Positions 49,393-57,430 of a DNA stretch of 58,394 nucleotides are shown one piece after another. Positions within the stretch are counted from its first letter, which is position 1. Each line of letters opens with the position of its first letter. The stretch lies in the NCBI GenBank assembly GCA_903914415.1, contig CAIWOY010000071.1, positions 1 to 58,394 of the forward strand, given 5' to 3'. Source of the DNA: an uncultured Phycisphaerales bacterium (GTDB lineage Bacteria; Planctomycetota; Phycisphaerae; UBA1845; Fen-1342). The notes beneath the pieces are model-generated. The model was not told where the DNA came from. It saw only the letters and a list, made by a program, of their open reading frames with translations, and ran no database searches. The position numbers and the translations under genes were made by a program.

Positions 49393-50699
49393 TGCTCCTG
49401 CGCACCCTTGTCTCCCGTGAGCTGCTCATGCTGGGGCTGCGGGACCTCCGTGCCCACAAGCTGCGCTCGCTGCTCACGGCCCTCGGCGTCATCTTCGGCG
49501 TCGCCGCCGTCATCTGCATGTTGAGCATCGGCGAAGGGGCCTCCGCCGAGACGCTCGCACAAATCCGCCTGCTCGGCAGCCAGAACATCATCCTGCGGAG
49601 CGTCGAGCCGCCCAAGCCGCAACAGGTCGGCAAGCAGGAGCAGACCATCAAGAAGTACGGGCTGACCCGCGTCGATGCCGAGCGCCTGGCCGCGCTGCCG
49701 GGCGTCATGGACATCGTCCGCATGCGCGACGTGGCGGACACGGTCGTGCACGGTGCGCGGCGGTTCCACGGCGTCGTGCTGGGCACGACCCACAACTTCT
49801 TCTCGGTCGTGCACGTGCAGGTCGCGCGCGGCCGGCCGCTGGCGGAACTCGACGAGCTGCGCGAGGACAAGGTCTGCGTGATCGGCGCGGCCGTGGCACG
49901 CGAGCTGTTCCCCAACGACGAACCCCTCGGACAGACCCTCAGCGTCCAAAGCCCGTCCTCCGGCCCGATGCCGTATACCGTCGTCGGCGTGCTGAATTCC
50001 GTGCTGGTCGCCGGCAACCCGGCGCAGGGGCAGGCCGCCCGCGACATCAACCGCGACATCTACATCCCGCTCTCCACGGCCGACCTGCGCTACGGCAACA
50101 TCAAGGTGTCCCGCTCCGGCATCTCGCGCGACGTCAAGCAGGTGCAGCTCAGCGACGTGTACCTGCACATCGCGGCGGAGGAGCAGGTCCTCCCCGTGTC
50201 GCAGATGGTCGAACGCGCCATGCAGCACGAGCGCCAGCAGCAGGACTTCAGCATCACCGTCCCGCTCTCGCTGTTGCAGCAGGCCGAGCGGGTCAAACGC
50301 GACCGCCAGATCGTCCTCGGCAGCATCGCTGGCATCTCCCTGCTGGTCGGCGGCATCGGCATCATGAACATCATGCTCGCCTCGGTCACCGAACGCACGC
50401 GCGAGATCGGCATCCGCCGCGCGTTGGGCGCCAAGCGCTACCACATCACCGCTCAATTCCTCGTGCAGACCCTGATGCTCAGCGTCCTGGGCGGACTGAT
50501 CGGCATCGCGTTGGGCATCGGCATGGCGTGGCTGCTTACCACGCTCGTGCACTGGCCGACCATCATCCCGCTGTGGGGCGTGCTCCTGAGCTTCGGCGTC
50601 TCCGCTCTGGTCGGCGTGGTCTTCGGCCTGTACCCCGCCCGCGCGGCGGCCCGCCTGGACCCGATCGAGGCCCTGAATTCGACGGCGCGCACGGCGTGA
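49389..50699 (+). CDS. FtsX/MacB-type ABC transporter permease
   Basis: A 436-residue permease with four transmembrane helices. The first (residues 20-45, LRSLLTALGVIFGVAAVICML) is followed by a periplasmic MacB-PCD domain of about 230 residues. The C-terminal three helices include LVGGIGIMNIMLASVTERTREIGIRRALGAKR, the mechanotransmission and coupling signature of the MacB family. No ATPase gene is present in the window next to it, so its partner lies elsewhere. It is coupled by ATGA and GTGA overlaps to the DUF3467 and lipoate ligase genes. Confidence 0.9.
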   Translation: MMLLRTLVSRELLMLGLRDLRAHKLRSLLTALGVIFGVAAVICMLSIGEGASAETLAQIRLLGSQNIILRSVEPPKPQQVGKQEQTIKKYGLTRVDAERLAALPGVMDIVRMRDVADTVVHGARRFHGVVLGTTHNFFSVVHVQVARGRPLAELDELREDKVCVIGAAVARELFPNDEPLGQTLSVQSPSSGPMPYTVVGVLNSVLVAGNPAQGQAARDINRDIYIPLSTADLRYGNIKVSRSGISRDVKQVQLSDVYLHIAAEEQVLPVSQMVERAMQHERQQQDFSITVPLSLLQQAERVKRDRQIVLGSIAGISLLVGGIGIMNIMLASVTERTREIGIRRALGAKRYHITAQFLVQTLMLSVLGGLIGIALGIGMAWLLTTLVHWPTIIPLWGVLLSFGVSALVGVVFGLYPARAAARLDPIEALNSTARTA

Positions 50700-51439
50700 A
50701 CCGCGTCCTGCACATCCTGCGCGACCCCGCACTCGACGGTCCCACGAACATGGCCCGCGACGAACACCTGCTGCATTCCGCGCCGCTGCGGCCCGCCGTC
50801 CTGCGACTCTACGCCTGGACGCCGCCGACCATCAGCCTCGGCTATTTCCAGCGCTACGCGGACGTGGCCCGCCTGCCTGCGGACGTCCGCGACCTACCGG
50901 TTGTCCGGCGCATAACCGGAGGCGGAGCGATCCTGCACGACCGCGAGGTCACGTACTGTCTGGTGCTCGACAACAGTCTGCCGGTCGCCACGCAGACCCC
51001 GCTTGCGCTGTACCAGCTTGTCCACGAGTGCTGGCGGCTGGCGGCGCCGCGCGACACCCCGCCGATCGAATCCGCTCCCGACCATCTCCCGTTGCCGACG
51101 CCGCGCACCGGCCCGTTCTTCTGCTTCCAGAAGCCAGGGCGGACGGACCTGACCGTGGGCGGTCAGAAGCTGCTCGGCAGCGCCCAGCGCCGCACGCCCG
51201 GTCGCGTATTACAGCACGGGTCGCTGCTCCTGGGACGTCAGTTCGCCTCGCACCCCGGCGCGGACCTTGGCGACCCCGCGCCCGAGTTGGTCGCCGCGTG
51301 GGTGGACGCGTTCATCGTCCGGCTCGCGGCCGCCCTGGCCCTGGAGGGTCAACCGACCGCCTGGACCGCGGACCAGCTCGCCGACGTCGCCGCACGCCGC
51401 GCGCGCTATGCCGGCCCGGAATGGACGCGCCAACGGTAG
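50696..51439 (+). CDS. Lipoate-protein ligase A family protein
   Basis: Transfers lipoyl (or octanoyl) groups to E2 subunits or GcvH. The GTG at 50696 overlaps the permease stop (GTGA), giving 247 residues. The BPL/LplA domain has VVRRITGGGAILHDREVTY, the signature loop, and LTVGGQKLLGSAQRR with the catalytic Lys. It is shorter than E. coli LplA and lacks the C-terminal accessory domain, so it may be an octanoyltransferase or amidotransferase (LipM/LipL-like) rather than a ligase. Its stop codon lies in a GCGTCAGG repeat. Confidence 0.87.
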   Translation: MNRVLHILRDPALDGPTNMARDEHLLHSAPLRPAVLRLYAWTPPTISLGYFQRYADVARLPADVRDLPVVRRITGGGAILHDREVTYCLVLDNSLPVATQTPLALYQLVHECWRLAAPRDTPPIESAPDHLPLPTPRTGPFFCFQKPGRTDLTVGGQKLLGSAQRRTPGRVLQHGSLLLGRQFASHPGADLGDPAPELVAAWVDAFIVRLAAALALEGQPTAWTADQLADVAARRARYAGPEWTRQR

Positions 51440-51460
51440 CGTCAGGCCTCTGTGCCTGAC
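51439..51460. repeat. GTCAGGCCTCTGTGCCTGAC stem-loop repeat
   Basis: GTCAGGC (51441-51447), loop CTCTGT, GCCTGAC (51454-51460) form a perfect 7-bp stem directly after the lipoate ligase stop. It is a third copy of the repeat following sdhA. It could act as a terminator-like or mRNA-protecting element. Confidence 0.8.
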
Positions 51461-51535
51461 GAACAATGAGCGCGGTTGAGCTTTTCCGCGTCGAAACCTC
51501 GAACGCGTGCGCGACCCCGCATATCATGCCCGCCT

Positions 51536-53248
51536 ATGGGCGCGGAACTGTACATGGGCGCGCGGCCGGGCCGGCGAACGCTGATGCTGACGCTCAGCGC
51601 CGCGCTGCTCGTGGCCGCGTTGGGCCTGGCCTGGTTTCAGGTGCGTAGTGCGCGGGCGCTCGGGCCCGAGCAGGCCGTGCCGAACACGCCGCTCCGCATT
51701 CGGCTGCCCGCCGGCTGGCACCCGGCGCGCGAGAACCCGCAGATCTTCCTGTCGCCGACCAAGGAGGGGGAACGGCGCAAGCTGTTCGAGTTCGAGCGGC
51801 GGATTGAAATCAAGTATCTCCGCCTGCCCGCGTTTCAGCCGCTCGACCGGCTGCTGCGCATGCAGGGTTGGGAGAACGTGCGCGGGGTTTCGCCCGCGCG
51901 GATCGGGCCGTATGACGCCGTCCAGGTGCAGCGGATCGAGCCGCGGGCGATCGGCCGCAATCGCGTCGTGCGCCTCGAGCGCCTGGTGCGGATCACTTGC
52001 CTGCCGCGCGGACAGGTCATTCAAGTCATCTACGAGACGCTCGTGGAGCTGCGGCCGGCGGATGAGGAAATCCTGGACGACGTGTGCCGCACCCTCCGCG
52101 TCGACGACGCGACGCTCGATCGACAGCCCGCAGCCTACCTGAGCGACGCCGGCCTCCAATTCGCGCTGGATGAGGCGTGGACCGTCGTCGGCGCGCCCTT
52201 TGCGGAAGTGCCTGGCGTGTACATCGGCGGGTCCGTGGACGGCGTGCCCGCCTGGTCGCTCGGAATCTTCCGGACTTGGCTGGCCACCGGCCGCACGCCG
52301 GCCGACCTGCTGGCGGACGTGGCGGCGGAAGAATGGCTGCTGTGGGATGCCGACGTCCAGGTGCAGGAGAGCCGGCGCCCGGACGGCGCCACGGTCGCGA
52401 GCCTTCGGCATCCGCGCTTCGGCGTGGCGGATGAGACGCCGGTATCCGCCCGGGTGGTTACCCAGTCCGCCGCCGCCGTCGTCATCATGTTCGTTTATGC
52501 GGGCCCGCGGAACGCCGCGTTGGCGAACGAGATTGCCGAGCGCATCGCCGGGGCCGTGCAGATTCTGCCGCTCGAGATGCTCCCCGATCTGAGTACCGCG
52601 GAACAGGCCGGCCAGAGACTGTCCGAGGCGCTAGCGCAGCGCGGCGCGCTGCCGCGCTGGGGGCGCAAGACCGCCGAAACAGACTACCACGAGGTTCTGT
52701 CCGGCCGAGAGACGGTGGCGGTGATGCGCGAGGCGCGCGGCGGCAATCCCGAGAACGGCTACGAGGGACTGGAGGTCCACCGGCGCGCGCAGCACGAGGA
52801 TGCGATCCGCTGGCGAATCGACGGCCACGCGCAGACCTACGACTGGCAATGGGAGTTCGAGTATGAGACGCTGCCCGTGCGCATCACGGAGCAGCGCCGA
52901 ACCGCAGAGGGGGACGTGGTGCGGACTGTGGCGATCAGGGGACGACAGCCCGCGACCTGGACCTATCGCTCTGGAAGCAACTTCGTTCCGCCGCCGACGG
53001 AGTCGATCCTGGCCGGATGGGTGGCGCGGGGCGAGGCGGACGCCGCGCTCATCGCAGTCTCGTCGCTGTTCGGCCCGGGGGTGCACACCGAGTTGCTGCG
53101 GCGACTGCCGCCGGACGGCAGCTACCCGCGCGTGCTGGTCCAGCAGGACTACCGGCCGCTGGGCTCGATCCAGGCATACGACGATGACCGCGGCGAGGAG
53201 GAGTACGAGCTGGGCCCCGCCGCCGAGTATCGGCGCGCGACGAAGTAA
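51536..53248 (+). CDS. Hypothetical protein with N-terminal membrane anchor
   Basis: The ATG at 51536 gives 570 residues. One hydrophobic segment (about residues 15-36) anchors the protein; the remainder is extracytoplasmic or cytoplasmic with no further helices. Two similar beta-rich blocks are recognisable by the phrases LRIRLPAGWHPARENPQ and LQFALDEAWTVVGAPFAEVP, each followed by a strand-rich region, suggesting a duplicated domain. The C-terminus is acidic (YDDDRGEEEYELGP). No known catalytic motif is seen. It is 34 bp upstream of the MBOAT gene and may be in its operon. Confidence 0.7.
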   Translation: MGAELYMGARPGRRTLMLTLSAALLVAALGLAWFQVRSARALGPEQAVPNTPLRIRLPAGWHPARENPQIFLSPTKEGERRKLFEFERRIEIKYLRLPAFQPLDRLLRMQGWENVRGVSPARIGPYDAVQVQRIEPRAIGRNRVVRLERLVRITCLPRGQVIQVIYETLVELRPADEEILDDVCRTLRVDDATLDRQPAAYLSDAGLQFALDEAWTVVGAPFAEVPGVYIGGSVDGVPAWSLGIFRTWLATGRTPADLLADVAAEEWLLWDADVQVQESRRPDGATVASLRHPRFGVADETPVSARVVTQSAAAVVIMFVYAGPRNAALANEIAERIAGAVQILPLEMLPDLSTAEQAGQRLSEALAQRGALPRWGRKTAETDYHEVLSGRETVAVMREARGGNPENGYEGLEVHRRAQHEDAIRWRIDGHAQTYDWQWEFEYETLPVRITEQRRTAEGDVVRTVAIRGRQPATWTYRSGSNFVPPPTESILAGWVARGEADAALIAVSSLFGPGVHTELLRRLPPDGSYPRVLVQQDYRPLGSIQAYDDDRGEEEYELGPAAEYRRATK

Positions 53249-53281
53249 GGGCTAGCGGCGCCGGCGACCGGCAGGGCAGGC

Positions 53282-54748
53282 ATGGGCGACGTGCTCTCGA
53301 CAGTCTGGCAGTTCCTCTACGAGCCGTTGCAGCAGACGCCGTGGCACGACTGGCGTGGCTTCTGGCTCGGGCGGATCCTCGACGACCGCTTCGTGGTTGC
53401 TTGGTTCCTGCCGCTGGTGGCGATTCTGCTTCTGCTGCCGCGGCACCGGCTCCGCCTCGGCATCGTCGCGACGGGGCTCGTGTTGCTGGCCTACGTCTTC
53501 GGCGTGCTGTACGCCGGCTTCTGGCTCCTCATCGGCCTCGCGCTCCACCGCTTCGGCCAGTGGTACGCCGACGCCTGCCAGCGCGACCGCGCGTCCGCCT
53601 GGCGGCCCGCGTACGTCGCGCTCGCAGTGATCCTGCCGGCCTACATCGGCACGCAGCTCCTCCAGTATGTGCCGCTGCCCGCGGGCTGGGACGCCTGGCT
53701 CGCCACGCACCTGCCGTGGGTCTTCCCGCTCGGCGCCCGGGCGGTCGCTTGGGAGCCGAGCTTCTCGATCTTCCGCACGCGCGCCGCCGGCGGCCCACTG
53801 CCGCTCCTCGGCGCCCTGTTCTACAATGCCCACAACATCGGCACCGCCTACCTGCTTGTCCGCACCCTGCCCTACTTCGCCGAAATTCGCCGCGGCACCA
53901 TCCCGCCCGCCCGCCGCACGCGGCTCAACTTCCTCGCCTACGTCTGCTACGCGCCCGCCCTGATCCAGGGCCCCCTCGAGCGCTTCGCCACGTTCCAGGA
54001 CGAGCTCGACGCGTGCCACGCCCGCCGCGGCTGGTCGAACCTCCCGCCCGCGGCGGCCCGCATCGCCTGGGGCGTCGCGAAAAACCTGCTCGCCGTGCTC
54101 TACTTCACGCCGGTCCTCTGGTTCGGCCTGGTCATCGGCCCCTCCAGCGTCTATTACAAGCACCCCGAGCAGATCGCCAGCACCTGGCTGCTCTACGGCG
54201 GCGTGTTCCTGCAAATCTTCGCGCTCTACCTCCAGTTCAGCGGCTATTGCGACGTCTCGGCCGGCTTCGCCCGCCTGCTCGGCTACCGGCAGATAGAGAA
54301 TTTCCGTATGCCGTGGCTGGCGACGAGCCTCCGCGACTTCTGGCGCCGCTGGCACATCAGCCTGTCGTTCATCCTGCGCGACTACGTGTACATTCCGCTG
54401 GGCGGCAGCCGGCGGCACATGCTCCTCAACATGTGCCTCACTTTCGTTCTCTGCGGCGCCTGGCACCCGTCGACGCTCAAGGGTGCGGCGTGGGGGCTCG
54501 TGATGGGGCTGTTCGTCGCGATCAATCACTACTGGGCGGACTGGATGAAGCGCCTCGACGCCCAACCGTCGGGCCGCCTGCCGGCGATCCGCCGCGCCTG
54601 CCTCCGGCTGCAGCCGTTGCCGCGGATTTGCGCGTGGCTGCTGACCCAGCACGCGTTCCTCTTCACCATCCTAATCTTCGCCGGCGGCCTCGCCGCCATC
54701 CGCGTACCGTGGGAGCTTCTGCGGCGTCTGTGGGCGGGGCTGCACTGA
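53282..54748 (+). CDS. MBOAT-family O-acyltransferase (AlgI/DltB-like)
   Basis: A 488-residue inner-membrane acyltransferase with about eleven helices that passes acyl (usually acetyl) groups to an extracytoplasmic glycan or polymer. Family motifs are the QGPLERFATFQDEL stretch, FSGYCDVSAGFARLLGY, and SLRDFWRRWHISLSFILRDYVYIPLGG, followed by FVLCGAWHPSTLKGAAWGL with the conserved His. The partner proteins (AlgJ/AlgX or DHHW types) are not in the window, so the acceptor is not known. The glycogen synthase gene lies 140 bp downstream. Confidence 0.9.
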   Translation: MGDVLSTVWQFLYEPLQQTPWHDWRGFWLGRILDDRFVVAWFLPLVAILLLLPRHRLRLGIVATGLVLLAYVFGVLYAGFWLLIGLALHRFGQWYADACQRDRASAWRPAYVALAVILPAYIGTQLLQYVPLPAGWDAWLATHLPWVFPLGARAVAWEPSFSIFRTRAAGGPLPLLGALFYNAHNIGTAYLLVRTLPYFAEIRRGTIPPARRTRLNFLAYVCYAPALIQGPLERFATFQDELDACHARRGWSNLPPAAARIAWGVAKNLLAVLYFTPVLWFGLVIGPSSVYYKHPEQIASTWLLYGGVFLQIFALYLQFSGYCDVSAGFARLLGYRQIENFRMPWLATSLRDFWRRWHISLSFILRDYVYIPLGGSRRHMLLNMCLTFVLCGAWHPSTLKGAAWGLVMGLFVAINHYWADWMKRLDAQPSGRLPAIRRACLRLQPLPRICAWLLTQHAFLFTILIFAGGLAAIRVPWELLRRLWAGLH

Positions 54749-54888
54749 CAAAGCGGCGTTTCGCCGGCCGGGCGGGCCAACGGGCGCCGCTCGACGTTGG
54801 CACGAACGCGCGGGAGCCGGTACATTTGCAGCGCGCGTCCCGCGACGCCGCCCGACCCGCATCGTGACCTGGAACGGACCACAAGGCC

Positions 54889-56865
54889 ATGCCGACCCAA
54901 CCCGCTCAACCGGACCGCCCCGCGCTGCCCGCGACCCCCACACCGGGGCCCGGCGACCCGGAGATGCCCCTGCTCTTCGAGGTCGCCTGGGAAGTGTGTG
55001 CCCAGGCCGGCGGGATCTACACCGTGCTGCGCAGCAAGGCCCAGGCCATGGTGCGGCGCTGGGGCGACGCATACTGCCTCATCGGCCCCTACCGCGAGCC
55101 CTCCGCCCGCATCGAGTTTGAACCGCAGGCGCCGTCCGGCCCGCTTCAGGAAGCTCTGCACGACCTGCACGCGACGGGTGTGCGCTTCCACGCCGGCCGC
55201 TGGCTCGTAACCGGTCGTCCGCAGGTGCTCCTGCTGGACCTCGACTCGGTGCGCCGTCGGCTGGCCGAGCTGAAGTACTTCCTCTGGAAGGACAACGGGG
55301 TCAGCTCGCCCAATGGCGACACGGAGTACGACGACATAGTTGCTTTCGGCTTCACGGTCGCGGACTTCCTGCTCGCCGTCCAGCGTCGCATCCAGCCGCG
55401 CCTCGTCCTGGGCCACTTTCACGAGTGGCAGGGGGCCGTGGCCGTGCCCGTGCTGCGGCATCGTCAAGCCCCGGTCGCGACGGTCTTCACGACCCATGCC
55501 ACGCTGGCCGGCCGCAGCCTGTGCGCCGCGAACGCCAACATCTATGACCGCCTGGCGGACATCTCGGCTGGCCGCGCCGCGGTCGAGCACGGCTACGCCC
55601 ACCGCCACGCGCTCGAGGGCGCCGCGACCCAGGCCGCGGACGTGTTCACCACCGTCTCCGGGATCACCGCGCTGGAGGCCCAGCACTTCCTCGGCCGCCG
55701 CCCCGACGTGCTTCTGCCGAACGGGCTGAACGTCGAGCGTTTCGCGGCCCCGCACGAGTTCCAGGTGCTGCATCGCGCGGCCAAGCAGCGCATCCATGAA
55801 TTCGTTATGGGCCACTTCTTCCCCAGCTACACCTTCGACCTGGACCACACGCTCTACGTCTTTACCGCGGGGCGCTACGAGTACCGCAACAAGGGGCTCG
55901 ACGTCTTCATCGAGGCCCTGCACGAGCTGAATCAGCGCATGAAGGCCGACCGCACGACCACCACGGTCGTCGCCTTCATCATCACCCGCGCCGCCTATCG
56001 GACGCTGAACGTCGACACGCTCAACCGCCAAGCCATGTTCAACGAACTCCATGACGCCTGCGAGGACATTAAGGAGGAAATGGGCACCCGCCTGTTCCAC
56101 ACCATCGCCACCGGCGGCCTGCCCACGATCGACGACCTGCTGACCGAGTCGGCCGCCGTGCGGCTTAAGCGAATGGCCCACGCCTGGCGCGCCAGCCCGC
56201 CGCCGACCATCGTGACCCACGATCTCCTCGATGACGCGGGCGACCCCGTGCTCCGGCACCTGCGGCACCGCGGCCTGTGGAATCTCGAGGCGGACCGCGT
56301 CAAAGTCGTCTTCCACCCCGAGTTCATGTCCGTCACCAGCCCGCTCCTGGCCATGGAGTACGACCAGTTCGTACGCGGCTGCCACATCGGCGTCTTCCCC
56401 TCCTACTACGAGCCCTGGGGCTATACGCCGCTCGAATGCGTGGTCAGCGGCATTCCCGCCATCACCAGCGACCTGAGCGGCTTCGGGGACTTCGTCAGCC
56501 GCCACTTCCCGGACCATAACGCCGACGGGATGTTCGTCGCGCGGCGGCGCGGGGTGAGCTTCGAGGCCACGGTCGCGCAGGTGGTCGAGTGGCTGTACGC
56601 TCTGACCCGCATGTCCCGCCGCGAACGCATTTCGTTGCGCAACAAGGTCGAGGCACACGCCGAGTACTTCGACTGGAGCCACCTCAGCCAGCATTATGTG
56701 ACGGCGCACCGCCTGGCGCTGGCGCGCCGTTTCCCCGGCGTCCGCGCCGCGCCCGTCGCGCGTGAGCTCGAGCCCGACGAGCCGGTCGCCGCCGAAACGC
56801 TGGCCGGCGGACCGCCCCGGCGCCGCGCCCGCAAGACACGTCGCCGCAAGGAAGCCGGCGGATAG
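54889..56865 (+). CDS. Glycogen synthase, family GT3 (eukaryotic-type)
   Basis: Uses UDP-glucose (by family rule) to extend glycogen. The 658 residues follow the eukaryotic GYS layout: LLFEVAWEVCAQAGGIYTVL at residues 28-47, then YCLIGPYREPS, DNGVSSPNGDTEYDDIVAFGF, LGHFHEWQGAVAV, VFTTHATLAGR, FTTVSGITALEAQHFLGRRP, LLPNGLNVERFAAPHEFQ, TAGRYEYRNKGLDVFIEAL, and FHPEFMSVTSPLLAMEYDQF leading into CHIGVFPSYYEPWGYTPLEC. The Arg cluster that binds glucose-6-phosphate in GYS is only partly kept (SRRERISLRNKVEAHAEYF). There is a short Arg/Lys-rich tail. Confidence 0.93.
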   Translation: MPTQPAQPDRPALPATPTPGPGDPEMPLLFEVAWEVCAQAGGIYTVLRSKAQAMVRRWGDAYCLIGPYREPSARIEFEPQAPSGPLQEALHDLHATGVRFHAGRWLVTGRPQVLLLDLDSVRRRLAELKYFLWKDNGVSSPNGDTEYDDIVAFGFTVADFLLAVQRRIQPRLVLGHFHEWQGAVAVPVLRHRQAPVATVFTTHATLAGRSLCAANANIYDRLADISAGRAAVEHGYAHRHALEGAATQAADVFTTVSGITALEAQHFLGRRPDVLLPNGLNVERFAAPHEFQVLHRAAKQRIHEFVMGHFFPSYTFDLDHTLYVFTAGRYEYRNKGLDVFIEALHELNQRMKADRTTTTVVAFIITRAAYRTLNVDTLNRQAMFNELHDACEDIKEEMGTRLFHTIATGGLPTIDDLLTESAAVRLKRMAHAWRASPPPTIVTHDLLDDAGDPVLRHLRHRGLWNLEADRVKVVFHPEFMSVTSPLLAMEYDQFVRGCHIGVFPSYYEPWGYTPLECVVSGIPAITSDLSGFGDFVSRHFPDHNADGMFVARRRGVSFEATVAQVVEWLYALTRMSRRERISLRNKVEAHAEYFDWSHLSQHYVTAHRLALARRFPGVRAAPVARELEPDEPVAAETLAGGPPRRRARKTRRRKEAGG

Positions 56866-57430
56866 AGGGGCGGCGGGGGAATACTCGGCCGCTTACCGGA
56901 CTCTCGGACTCCGGGGCGAGTCTGGGGCGCTGCGCCCCACACCCGCGACACCCCACGACCGCCCGCGCCGAATACGCGCGCCACCGCCTGCACGCAGCGC
57001 ACACGCCGCAAAACACCGTGGGCCACGTCCGATAGCGCGCAATGTGCGCCAACGAGGCATTTCGTGTTGCCTCGCCCGCAGACGCGAGACTATAATGAGT
57101 TACAGAAGAAGCCAGTGGTCGGACTCGTGGAGGGTCCACTTCGTCTGCGGGCCGGGTCACCGCCCCTTTCGGGATCAGTGACTCACGCCCGCGCCAGCCG
57201 CGGGCGCTGGCGTCGTGTTGAATGCGACGGACGCGACTCCACTTGTGACGGCCGCTGTTGGGGTGCGTGCGAGAGGCAAGGAGATACGCCCCTGGAGTGT
57301 CGCGAACGGCTCAGCGGTTCGTCGTCGCATCGTCCAACGACTTGGACGCGCGGGGACGGACCGCAGAGTCGTCGATATATGTGTGGCTCTTGTCGTTTTT
57401 GACCGCGGGATGCGGAAGGAGGTTCCGAGT
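56866..57430. other. Long leader region upstream of the secreted repeat protein
   Basis: A 565-bp gap. The first 200 bp contain nothing recognised. The promoter at 57067-57096 and a stem-loop at 57192-57212 (CGCCAGC/GCTGGCG) lie in the second half, and the Shine-Dalgarno AAGGAGG is at 57416-57422. The transcript would have a leader of about 325 nt. No leader peptide or known riboswitch pattern was recognised. Confidence 0.55.
57067..57096 (+). promoter_or_regulatory. Sigma70-like promoter
   Basis: TTGCCT (57067-57072) and a perfect TATAAT (57091-57096) are spaced by 18 bp, one base longer than the optimum. The expected start of transcription is near 57103. Confidence 0.65.

Noticed and set aside
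54529-56709. 726-codon open frame on the minus strand opposite glycogen synthase
   Set aside because: Antisense of a well-supported gene in high-GC DNA; its translation is Val/Ala/Gly/Asp-rich with no recognisable domain.
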